Shown: in pieces, positions 8,334-16,232 of the stretch
Layout of the letters: every line of letters starts with the position of its first letter
Position numbering within the stretch: the first letter of the stretch is position 1
NCBI GenBank assembly: GCA_020636095.1
Contig: JACJYN010000007.1
Span: 1-64,000, forward strand
Reading direction: 5' to 3'
Length of the DNA stretch: 64,000 nucleotides
DNA from: Lewinellaceae bacterium
Lineage (GTDB): Bacteria; Bacteroidota; Bacteroidia; Chitinophagales; Saprospiraceae
The notes under the pieces: model-generated
What the model saw: the letters and a program-made list of their open reading frames with translations, nothing else
Databases searched by the model: none
Told to the model about the DNA's origin: nothing
Position numbers and translations under genes: made by a program

Positions 8334-9424
8334 TATTCAATAAGCTTTTTGATGTCACTACAATAGGAATCAATAGCTTCGTTAACTGTTTTCAGATGAA
8401 CATAGTCAAACGTACTGACTACCGCTTCCAGCGCATTCACATCTTCTCTATCCAGAAAACCATTTCGCACACCTATGTAAATATCACCTTTAAATTGGTC
8501 TTTGTAATCGCTCAGAACCTCCGCCAGTCCATCAGCGTTAAACTTCACAGTTTGCTTGTTTATACCACTATTGAAAATATGAGTAAATGGATGATTACCA
8601 ACATTCATAGTGGAAAGGATGATGAACTTAGGGGTTACATCTGCCATATTGCTGGTTTGCATAGCTCCACCAGAAATGAATTTCAGCGCTTCAATTGCTT
8701 CCGTAACGCGCTTGGTGCGAATTTCTTTCGGTAGGCGAATCAACTGCATGGCTTCTCCATTACTATTTTTGACAAAAGGGTCAGCTATTTCAGTCGCTCC
8801 GTTTTCCAGCGCTTCCAGCCTAAGCACATCTGTTAGATTTTTGAATCCAGTTTTATTATAGTTGGAAAAAGTTCCTGCATGTGTCAGGTCAAGTGCAAAC
8901 ATTCCTTTCATAATAGCGCTATATTCTTCTTTACTATATGGAACAGAATCACCTTCCTGCCGTGCCATGCTGGACCAATTTTCTTCAGTTGAAACAGAAG
9001 CTACAGAAACAATCGCAGAATTTTTCAAAGGAGAAACTCTTGTAACGGTCACATTCTCCATTTTCGGTTTTCCTTTACTGTCTTTAACTACTTTACCCTC
9101 CTTATCTAAAATTTCAGCTTTAGCTGCCCGCATGTAACCAAAAATATCATCATCTGCATATTTAATTGGATTCGCTTCTGTAAAAGCAATTTTACTTTCA
9201 CGGGTAATAGGTGATAGTTCCCATTTAAAGTGCTTCTGTAGGGTGTCACGCCACCAATGGCGCCAAGCCTGTCCTGAAACGTAGGTATATTTTATGCCGT
9301 TTTTCCGAATTGTTTTGGTAGCTACGGCATTATCAAAACTGCTGGTAGTGCTTTTTCCTGCATTGTTTAAAGCTGCAACATCAACATCAATCAAAATAAG
9401 TCCTTGCGTTTTCAAATTTTTCAT
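8333..9424 (-). CDS. cas7: Cascade backbone subunit Cas7 (Cst2/DevR family)
   Basis: 363-residue Cas7 of the Cst2/DevR group, the subunit that polymerises along the crRNA spacer. Family hallmarks are the N-terminal RRM strand GLILIDVDVAALNNAG, the following YVSGQAWRHWWRDTL helix and the FISGGAMQTSNMADVTPKFI region near residues 250-270. This subfamily marks the locus as I-B/Tneap. The ATG at 9424 is used; an in-frame TTG one codon earlier is less likely. It lies 21 bases after cas8 and overlaps cas5. It looks intact. Confidence 0.93.
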   Translation of the reverse strand: MKNLKTQGLILIDVDVAALNNAGKSTTSSFDNAVATKTIRKNGIKYTYVSGQAWRHWWRDTLQKHFKWELSPITRESKIAFTEANPIKYADDDIFGYMRAAKAEILDKEGKVVKDSKGKPKMENVTVTRVSPLKNSAIVSVASVSTEENWSSMARQEGDSVPYSKEEYSAIMKGMFALDLTHAGTFSNYNKTGFKNLTDVLRLEALENGATEIADPFVKNSNGEAMQLIRLPKEIRTKRVTEAIEALKFISGGAMQTSNMADVTPKFIILSTMNVGNHPFTHIFNSGINKQTVKFNADGLAEVLSDYKDQFKGDIYIGVRNGFLDREDVNALEAVVSTFDYVHLKTVNEAIDSYCSDIKKLIE

Positions 9425-9445
9425 CAATTAATATGATTTTGAAGG

Positions 9446-10843
9446 TTAACTAATAGTTTCTTCTCCGGTTTCTTCAATTGGTAGGTCCTCGTTGTCTAGC
9501 CAAATTTTTTGCTCATGCATTTTTTGATAAATAGCGATGAGCAATAAGTCCTGAATCTCTTGCCAATAAGTGCCATCCGGAAAAAGCTCTAAGGCATATT
9601 CTTCCAATGAGAAAAGTGGTTCCGGATTTTTTTCAATCAGATTCCTTTCTTCTAATCTTCGCAATGCATTTCGGAAAACGTATGCTTTGGTAGGCTTTTG
9701 CAAATTGCGTAGGTTCTTCTTTATGTTACTGGAGTCTTCCAGTACGTAATTTGCAAGCCGCTCAATGATTTGAAGTGTTTTTTCATTCATATCTTGCAGA
9801 ATTATTTGATAAAGTTTAACAATTTCAATATTTAGAGGATGTTGCTTTTTACTCACCCAATCTAGCATAGACCCCAAAATAGACCTGCCTTCCAGTAAAC
9901 TTTCATAAATGCTGTTTCGCCATCCTTTAAAGTCTTCATACCTTTGTGTACTGACTTCCTTTTTTTCGGTTACTTCGAATGAGTCGGTTTCGTACCGGTA
10001 ATCAGCATTTTTCTGGCGGAAATAAGAATGAGAGAATTTGTCCCAATCGAGCTTCATTGTCCTATGCTGAACACGGGAATAAAAAGTAAAGAGCGCAGCA
10101 CTAAAGTTGTACAAAACGATTTCAGGTGAAGCTCCAAAATTCGTAAAATGGTAAAGTGTAAGTTCGGTATTTTCTACCTCACTTCTATTCGCCTCTCTTA
10201 TCCAGCGCAGTGCAAAATCGAACAGAGCACTTGAAGGATTTTTGAACACTGATCGGCTTATTCCATTGGCAATTTTGGTAGCGATTCGCCGGGAGTTTTC
10301 CTGAACATTTTCCGCAATGAAGTACTCGATCAGCTCCTCATTATTGCTATAAAGCAAAGCAATTTTTTCGCTTAACTGAACACAACCCAGTGGTACAAAG
10401 AACATTCGTATCAATACCTCCTTTGAAAGCATCACACCTCCTTGAAATGCGTGGTGAAAGTTGATAAATGTTCCTGAACCAGAAAGGATGTAGTTGTCTC
10501 TGCCTCCTGTGAAAAGCTTTGTTTTCTCGCCCAATATCCGGCAGTATCCTTCTTCAAAAGGGAGGTTCTCCTCTATCAGTGCCTTGAAGAATTTTTTCGT
10601 TTCCGTGATTTTCCTATCACCCTTGAATGCTGGTTGAGTGATTGTTGAATTTAGAAAAAAAGCATTGAGCTTTGCTTTCCAATCAGTAACATAAATTTTT
10701 GTGGTATCTTCAATTAGGCTTGCAACATTATTTGCTCCTTTTTCTCGCATGAGAATTTTCAGGACGATACCCCCTACATCAACAAAGGGGTCGCCAGTCA
10801 TTCGAGTAAGCCATTCAAGATTTATTTTTTGAGCTTCCTTCAT
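9446..10843 (-). CDS. cas8b: Cascade large subunit Cas8b (Cst1 family)
   Basis: 465-residue Cas8b/Cst1, the PAM-recognising large subunit. The N-terminus (WLTRMTGDPFVDVGGIVL) is typical for Cst1. Cst1 proteins are named for two CXXC motifs, but here only two cysteines exist in the whole protein. The expected zinc site is reduced to GYCRILG followed by a cysteine-free SGSGTFINFHH segment, so the zinc finger appears lost. The start codon lies inside the 7-bp target duplication of the IS4-like element, so the native leader is now on the far side of that element and only IS-derived DNA lies directly upstream. The coding region itself is uninterrupted. Confidence 0.88.
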   Translation of the reverse strand: MKEAQKINLEWLTRMTGDPFVDVGGIVLKILMREKGANNVASLIEDTTKIYVTDWKAKLNAFFLNSTITQPAFKGDRKITETKKFFKALIEENLPFEEGYCRILGEKTKLFTGGRDNYILSGSGTFINFHHAFQGGVMLSKEVLIRMFFVPLGCVQLSEKIALLYSNNEELIEYFIAENVQENSRRIATKIANGISRSVFKNPSSALFDFALRWIREANRSEVENTELTLYHFTNFGASPEIVLYNFSAALFTFYSRVQHRTMKLDWDKFSHSYFRQKNADYRYETDSFEVTEKKEVSTQRYEDFKGWRNSIYESLLEGRSILGSMLDWVSKKQHPLNIEIVKLYQIILQDMNEKTLQIIERLANYVLEDSSNIKKNLRNLQKPTKAYVFRNALRRLEERNLIEKNPEPLFSLEEYALELFPDGTYWQEIQDLLLIAIYQKMHEQKIWLDNEDLPIEETGEETIS

Positions 10844-10847
10844 AAGT

Positions 10848-12475
10848 ACTAGACTTTGGACGTGCGGCGTTGGGAGAAATTATTTTTCCACCCTTTCGCC
10901 GCCCGCCCTGTTATAAAAAGAGCCGTTCAGGCTCGCTTTTTCTTTGCCTTTTTACCCTTCCACACGACTTTATGGCGTTCTCTCTTGTCCTGAATGTCTC
11001 CTTCTTTGCGCCCTCGGCTTTTTATTTGCAGTTTTGGGAGGAAGGGCTCCTGCTCAAAACTCAAAATAATAGATTCCATTTGCCGCTGCACCTCGGAGGG
11101 AGATACTGGCAAGCCATATTCAACGCGCTTTTTGTAACGCTTGTCGTACTTCTGCCATTTGTGCACTTTGGCCTGCGCTTCGTCTTTGGCTACCCAAAGT
11201 AGCCAGTAGGCCAGGCTTACTATCTCCATCCAATTATCCAAGTGCTCCACGTCCGGCGTCTGGAAGCTATCCATCAGCAAGTTTTGTTTGCCAAACCGGA
11301 GGAAGTGCTCTATATCAAAGCGCTGGCGATAAGCCCAGTATATTTCTTCGAGGGTTAATTCTCCTACCGCTGCCCCCATACGCCCAGCCACATGCGCCTC
11401 TTGAATATAGGCTCCTTTGTCTGGGCATCCATCAAACGCACGCTTACCAGCCGAAAGGGCTTATCTTTCATATTCATACCTCGTTTGGTACGGATCATCA
11501 TATTGTCCCAGGCTTGCACTTGTACCAGCACCCGCCGCCCATTAGACAAAGCCACTCCAAAGGTGTCCTCCTCATCCGGCGGCAATTCCCACTGCTCAGC
11601 CTCTGAGAGCTTGTACTTTTCTCCATACACTGCATTAGCTCCCCGCTGATCGGAGTTGTTAGCCCTTCTTTGCTCCTGCTCCCCGATACTGAGGGCTTTC
11701 CATACCGCCCGGTTGTTGGTTAAGCGGATGGTGTTCACTAAATGGGGCTGCTCATACAGCGGGGCGATATATTCGGGCGAACCGTAGTAACGATCTGATG
11801 CATTGACGGTCAAGTGTGCGCCAAAAGGCAATTCCTTATTGTCCACTAAATCCTTGACTTGCCGAGCAGCGAATGTATGCCCTTGGCTGGCTATGCCCTG
11901 CCGGCGGATACTCAGCGGAAGGTTCCATGGCGCCTCAGCTACCCCATATATAGTGCCGCGCTGCCAAGCCAACCACTGATATGCCATAGCCAATATCCAC
12001 TTACCGGTTTCCCTTTACCCGGTTATTAGCCACATACACGTGGGAACGGTAAGGAAGCGTTGGCGAATGATACCGTATCAATGAACTGCTGTCTGTGTTG
12101 AGCAAGTAAAACTTTTCAAACGGTTTAGCCATATAACCGCTTTTCAACGATAAGAGCTTTTGCTCCAACTCTAAATGGGCACGCTGCTTTTCCTCTTCTG
12201 GATAATGGGCGCCTTCATGCAGGCAGTTTATTGCATCCGCTATGCTACTGTATTGATAATGATAGCAGCGGCTTAGGCTAACTGCTGTAACTGACCGGGC
12301 AGATTGCTGGCTAGCTAGGCCCATCACTAAGTTGGCCAAAGCTTTGCTTTTTCCAACCTCCAGTTGTAATATTGAGTGGCAGAACGACTCGGTGGCTTTG
12401 TTTTTTCGCACAATCCAAAGTTCCGATGTTGTTCTGTCTTTTCAAAATCTACCCCTAGCACGTCCAAAGTCTAGT
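10848..12475 (-). mobile_element. IS4-family-like insertion sequence at the cas8 start codon
   Basis: 1628-bp element with perfect 18-bp terminal inverted repeats, ACTAGACTTTGGACGTGC at 10848-10865 and its complement at 12458-12475. It is flanked by a perfect 7-bp target duplication CATAAGT at 10841-10847 and 12476-12482. The duplication includes the cas8 ATG (minus strand ACTTATG). The perfect ends and duplication suggest a fairly recent insertion. The transposase inside is frameshifted, so the element may no longer move by itself. Confidence 0.93.
10927..12411 (-). pseudogene. IS4-family transposase, two frameshifts
   Basis: DDE transposase in three reading frames: 12411-12001, 11993-11364 and 11391-10927. 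The acidic residues are visible in LLNTDSSSL, in VNASDRYYGSPEY, and in the YREK-like signature YRQRFDIEHFLRFGKQNLL near the C-terminus, which supports the IS4 group. The frame changes near 12000 and near 11375. Two shifts make programmed frameshifting unlikely, so it is called a pseudogene; sequencing error is the alternative. Confidence 0.85.
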
Positions 12476-12591
12476 CATAAGTAGTTGAAGTTTAAATTGT
12501 TTTAGATACAGGATCAGGCTCGCCTACACCACCCCCACCATCCCCATCCCCAACCCCGAATTCTTCTCCCCAAATCCCGCATAATACCCTA

Positions 12592-13998
12592 GTGCCTTCG
12601 GCACTAAATAACGCATAGTTTTGTATCTTGTAGTTCTTTAACAAAATTGAGATTACCATGAGTAGATAATAGATTCCAGCCCCGCGGATTACTATGACAG
12701 AACGCCAATATAGTTTACTGTCCCAGCACTGGGCCAAACATTCCTTGGCGCATCATATTAAAACCAGAATAAGGATTCTTCTTTTGGCGAACGAAGGTTA
12801 TAGCCATGCATCAATAAAACGCGAATTAAGGATTGATATTAATACGGTGAAAAGCTATGGCGCAAGTTTTGTTGGGAAACGGAATTTGATTCCATAAAGG
12901 CTTTTGAATTAGGGAATCCGGGCAAGGGTGGGTGATAAAGCCCTTCTTAAAAGGATGCTACTTGTTGTAAAGGATAATCCACGAAGTGGTGCATCCTCAA
13001 GCGAATTACTTTAGCCGAAAGAACAGCAAATCATCGCCTTAGCCTGCGGAAAATTGGAGGACTATGGCACCCGCCGCCCATTAGACAAAGTGGACTCGAG
13101 AGATGTTGGCTCATGCGGCAAATCCCACTGCTCAGAGTCGTTGAGGCTATCTCGCCACGCTACGTGAGCGAGATTTTAAAAAGCCCCTTTGCTTCAACCT
13201 CATAAGTCCCACTACTGGCTGTTTTAAAAATAGAAGATTGGGACGCTTTTGTTATTCGAGTGGCTTTAATTTGTCACGATATCCTGCAAGCTATTAGCCT
13301 GCGAAAAGCCCCAACTCCATTGTCCCTGATCAGTGTAGATGAAAAACAGGAATTCAAGCCTTGGAACGCATTGCTCCTGCCAGCCAATCAGCGGAAAACC
13401 TCGCAGGATCGAATACGAATATACCCGCCATGGAACCACCTGCTTAATAGTACAATATTGATGTTGGGCGAGGCAAGCTTTATCAACCATAGGCTCCACC
13501 CTACCCGAAACGAGCAGGATTTTGTAATCTTCATTGATCAAACAGCAGATTCAATAGCCCCTACGGATGAGATCATTTTTATGGCTGACCAACTCAACAT
13601 TCATCAATCTGAATCTTTGGTTAGATGCTTTTTTGCCCAACAGATCAATTTTGAAGGGATTTAGGAACTACTGTATTGAAAGGCTACAAAGGCATCTTGA
13701 AAAGCATGGAAACCCGAAAGAAGTTTCTCGAATCACCTGAGCATAGAATTAGGTTTGTTTTCACCCCAAGCATTGTTCTTGGTTAAAACAATTGAAAATT
13801 GGTTCGCCAAATTGCAAAGGCATGTAATCAAACATGGTAACTTCTCTTCTGTCAAAAAGAACTTGAAAATAAAATTGAAAGATATATCGACTTTTATAAT
13901 CGTTGCCTCATTAAACCGCTCAAATGGAAATTTAAGGGCTTCATTAAAGCCCATAAATTGAAGCAATTAAACCGTGCATAATTTAGTGCCGAAGGCAC
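12592..13998 (+). mobile_element. Decayed IS630-family-like element inside cas6
   Basis: 1407-bp insertion flanked by the TA dinucleotide (12590-12591 and 13999-14000), the target duplication of IS630/mariner elements. The inverted ends both begin GTGCCTTCGGCACTAAAT and stay similar for about 30 bp; the first 17 bases with the TA form a small hairpin. The internal transposase is badly decayed. Positions about 13064-13150 resemble part of the IS4 transposase at 11527-11610, so other IS debris has been incorporated. Confidence 0.85.
12694..13961 (+). pseudogene. IS630-family transposase remnant
   Basis: Three pieces on the plus strand carry family motifs. 12694-12897 is the N-terminal helix-turn-helix (GYSHASIKRELRIDINTVKS). 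13260-13664 holds two catalytic aspartates (SVDEKQEF and FMADQLNIHQS). 13755-13961 holds the C-terminal IENWFAKLQRHVIKHGNFSS region just before the glutamate. The pieces are separated by stops, frame changes and unrelated sequence around 12900-13260, so the gene is dead. Confidence 0.8.
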
Positions 13999-14764
13999 TA
14001 GTTCCAGTAGCTCTACGAGCGCTGCCAGCTCAAAATCAAACAGATAGCCGCGAATGCTGACCCCTTTGATGGTGAACAGTTTAGATTTAGGGGGCGACAA
14101 CAATTGGAAGTCATACGGAAAATCGATCGGCGGAGCCGCAGCGGTTGTGCCAACGGCCTGTTGTTGGAGGGCGCCTTGTTTATGCAGCAGGTTTTGGATC
14201 AGCAGTTGGCTATATCCTTCGTCCTGTGGGTGCAGGTAGTCGGCATATTTTTTGCCTTCTTCCTGTCGGCTGATGCACAAAGGGCTGAGCAGCCGGAACC
14301 GCATCCGCTCCCGGAAGGGTGGCGGGGCCAGCATTTGTATCCCACTCACTTCAAAATCTGCTTGGAACGGCCCGCTTTTCAGGCTAAACTGCTGGCCTTT
14401 AAACAAGCCCACGATAAAGTGCTGCATGGCCTCATCGACATAAAAAGAGAGTTCGATCGTACTTGGGGGTGCTGCCAAAACAAAGGCCCGCGATCGTTGG
14501 CCGATCCGATACCGTTGGGGGCTTAAGGCACTAAAGGTGAATAATTTGTACTGCTTACCCTGATAGCCAAAACCATTTTCGTGCAGCCATGCAGAAAATT
14601 CCGGATTGGCCTTTTCCAGGGTCCGGTAAATCCAGGAGGAGATCAACCATTGATAGTTGATCGGTAACGCTTGGTTGGGTTGATGATTCAATGTAAGCTG
14701 GAGTCGCATGCTTTCCTGGTTTAATGCTTTTTAAGTTGTTTATTTTGATGTCGTATTCTGCTTA

Positions 14765-14772
14765 CAAATTTA
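14765..14772 (-). promoter_or_regulatory. Candidate -7 box upstream of cas6
   Basis: TAAATTTG on the minus strand matches the Bacteroidota -7 consensus TAnnTTTG. Transcription would start near 14758, about 50 bases before the cas6 ATG. No TTTG was found at the expected distance upstream, so only half the promoter is supported. The surrounding gap 14710-14967 shows no coding signal. Confidence 0.4.
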
Positions 14773-14967
14773 CAGCCCACCCCAGGGTCCTCATTACCCC
14801 ACCCCCTCAAAAAGCATCAAAAAAATGGCAGCCCAGCAGTACCCCCCAGTAATGATAGGCGATCCGGCGCGTTATTTTTTTATTTTACGGGACATGGCTA
14901 CCAATGTTTCACCCTCGGAAATCCATGGCCTGGGGTGCTGAGTACCCTACAAGCTAGCCCATCCAGT

Positions 14968-14999
14968 ATCCTGTTAATCCGTCAATCCTGTCATCCTGT
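14968..14999. repeat. 8-bp-periodic tract (ATCCTGTT type), 4 units
   Basis: Four consecutive octamers ATCCTGTT, AATCCGTC, AATCCTGT, CATCCTGT directly after the DUF433 stop codon. The same motif occurs at 15228-15259 on the other side of that gene, so DUF433 is bracketed by two direct copies. Confidence 0.85.
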
Positions 15000-15000
15000 C

Positions 15001-15204
15001 TCAGTTATACCTATCCGCCGCGTAAGCCAGCGTAGCGAGTATATCCTCTTTCGTGAGCATGGGAAAGTCCTCCAGTATCTCCTCTGTCGTCATTCCGGAA
15101 GCCAGATAACTCAAAATATTCCCAACGGTGATGCGCAGGTTCCGGATGCAGGGTTGGCCGCTCCGCTTTCCCGGTTCCAGTGTGATGTATTTCCTGTAGT
15201 CCAT
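15001..15204 (-). CDS. DUF433 domain protein (antitoxin-like)
   Basis: 67-residue DUF433 protein, starting MDYRKYITLEPGKRSG with the family core GQPCIRNLRITVGNILSYLASGMTTEEILEDFP and a C-terminal DILATLAYAADRY helix. The family has a winged-helix-like fold and includes VapB-type antitoxins. No adjacent PIN-domain or DUF5615 toxin gene is visible, so a complete toxin-antitoxin pair is not supported here. Start at 15204 is preferred because it gives the standard family N-terminus. It lies between the WYL regulator and cas6 on the same strand. Confidence 0.85.
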   Translation of the reverse strand: MDYRKYITLEPGKRSGQPCIRNLRITVGNILSYLASGMTTEEILEDFPMLTKEDILATLAYAADRYN

Positions 15205-15227
15205 ATTTTTGTTTTTTCGTTCTCCAT

Positions 15228-15259
15228 ATCCTGTCAATCCAACCATCCCGTCATCCTGT
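15228..15259. repeat. 8-bp-periodic tract (ATCCTGTC type) overlapping the WYL gene end
   Basis: Octamers ATCCTGTC, AATCCAAC, CATCCCGT, CATCCTGT. On the minus strand they encode the last residues of the WYL protein (RMTGWLD), so the repeat has either extended or replaced the native C-terminus. Confidence 0.8.
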
Positions 15260-16166
15260 CCATCTCCCCCCTCAAATGCGCCTTCAGCCCCTCTGGCTCC
15301 AGCACCTCCACAATTTGGTGGTGGAACCCCAGGATGAAGTTGGTCAAGCCAAAGAACTGGTGGTTCACCCGCGCCTGGAAGTCATAAATCCCCTCTTCCT
15401 GGGCGTCCTCCTGGATGTAAGCCTTGGAAAGTGGGAAGCGCTCCACCAGCTCGTTGTAGGCCCCCACTTTGAGGCGCAGGTGCACCATCACCTGCCGGTC
15501 ATCCACAATGCGGAACGGGTCGGTGGCCAGCACCTGGTGCTGATCTTCGTAGGCCCAGGGCGTCTCCGTCGGCCGGATGCGTTTGATGCGGGAGATACGG
15601 AAGTGGCGCAGCTCTTTTTTATCCACATCGAAAGCCTGCAGGATGTCGTCTTCGGCTTTGGCGTCGAAGGGCTCCACCAGCCGGTCGGCCACCACATTGC
15701 TGTTGGAGGAGCGGTAGTCTACCAATACGACCTGATGCTTCTCCTGTTTAGCCTGTTCCAGCAGGTTGACTTTAGTCAGATAGGGCCGGCGCATGTAGCC
15801 CTGTTCCTTTTGAGCGTATTCGTATAAAGAGGCCAGGCGCCGCTTCAGTTCTTCAAACTGTAGGTTGCCGGGTTCTACCTCGTTCAGCGCCCGCAGCAAC
15901 CGCAGTTGGTCGGCTTCCGATAGCTGTAGCAACCCCTTCAGTTGTTCGTAAGGTTTATCTGCGGAGAAGCCGTAGCGATAGTCTTCGTCATAAGTCAGTT
16001 CGAAGCCTGCGTTCTTGATCGCATTGAAATCCTGCTTAATGGTATCAGGGTGGACATCGTAGTTTTCCGCCAGCATTTGCCGGGTGTAGTGAAAAGGCCT
16101 CTCCTGAAGGGCTTTCATCACCAGCAGCACCCGCAACTTGCCGCCGTGTTCTTGTTCTCCTGCCAT
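15234..16166 (-). CDS. WYL-domain transcriptional regulator
   Basis: 310 residues with an N-terminal winged helix-turn-helix (KLRVLLVMKALQERPFHYTRQMLAENYDVHPDTIKQDFNAI, given in parts: residues about 8-50). A WYL domain follows around residues 140-230 (QVVLVDYRSSNSN, then FRISRIKRI), and a WCX-like C-terminal part. WYL domains sense small ligands or nucleic acid, and such regulators are often linked to CRISPR and other defence loci. It is the first gene upstream of DUF433 and cas6 on the same strand, so control of the cas operon is plausible but inferred. ATG at 16166 is chosen because the in-frame codons before it lack family similarity. Confidence 0.88.
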   Translation of the reverse strand: MAGEQEHGGKLRVLLVMKALQERPFHYTRQMLAENYDVHPDTIKQDFNAIKNAGFELTYDEDYRYGFSADKPYEQLKGLLQLSEADQLRLLRALNEVEPGNLQFEELKRRLASLYEYAQKEQGYMRRPYLTKVNLLEQAKQEKHQVVLVDYRSSNSNVVADRLVEPFDAKAEDDILQAFDVDKKELRHFRISRIKRIRPTETPWAYEDQHQVLATDPFRIVDDRQVMVHLRLKVGAYNELVERFPLSKAYIQEDAQEEGIYDFQARVNHQFFGLTNFILGFHHQIVEVLEPEGLKAHLRGEMDRMTGWLD

Positions 16167-16192
16167 ATAATGTTGGTTTTTTGTTTGTCTCG

Positions 16193-16232
16193 TCACCCTC
16201 TCACCCCTTCACACTACCACCCACTCACCCTC
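16193..16232. repeat. 8-bp-periodic tract (TCACCCTC type), 5 units
   Basis: Octamers TCACCCTC, TCACCCCT, TCACACTA, CCACCCAC, TCACCCTC upstream of the WYL gene. It is the left half of a tract interrupted by the IS481-like element; the right half (17636-17667) continues in the same phase. Confidence 0.9.

Larger units (their letters stand above)
12534..14709 (-). pseudogene. cas6: cas6 (crRNA-processing endonuclease) split by an IS630-like element
   Basis: Cas6 cuts the CRISPR transcript within each repeat. The 5' part (14709-13999, 237 codons, MRLQLTLNHQPNQALPINYQ) ends at ...VELLEL, where the IS630-like element begins. The remaining 21 codons lie beyond it at 12534-12591 and read GYYAGFGEKNSGLGMGMVGV-V-stop, the C-terminal glycine-rich signature of Cas6. 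Removing the element with one TA copy restores a 258-residue Cas6 in frame. In the interrupted gene, translation runs into the element and ends at 13894 with 34 unrelated residues. It was the first cas gene of the operon, about 58 bp upstream of cas8 before the IS4 insertion. Confidence 0.93.

Noticed and set aside
10927..12411. Programmed frameshifting in the IS4-like transposase
   Set aside because: Two separate frame changes in opposite places without a slippery site and pseudoknot pattern make decay more likely.
15001..15204. Complete toxin-antitoxin pair with the DUF433 protein as antitoxin
   Set aside because: No partner toxin gene (PIN or DUF5615 type) lies on either side.
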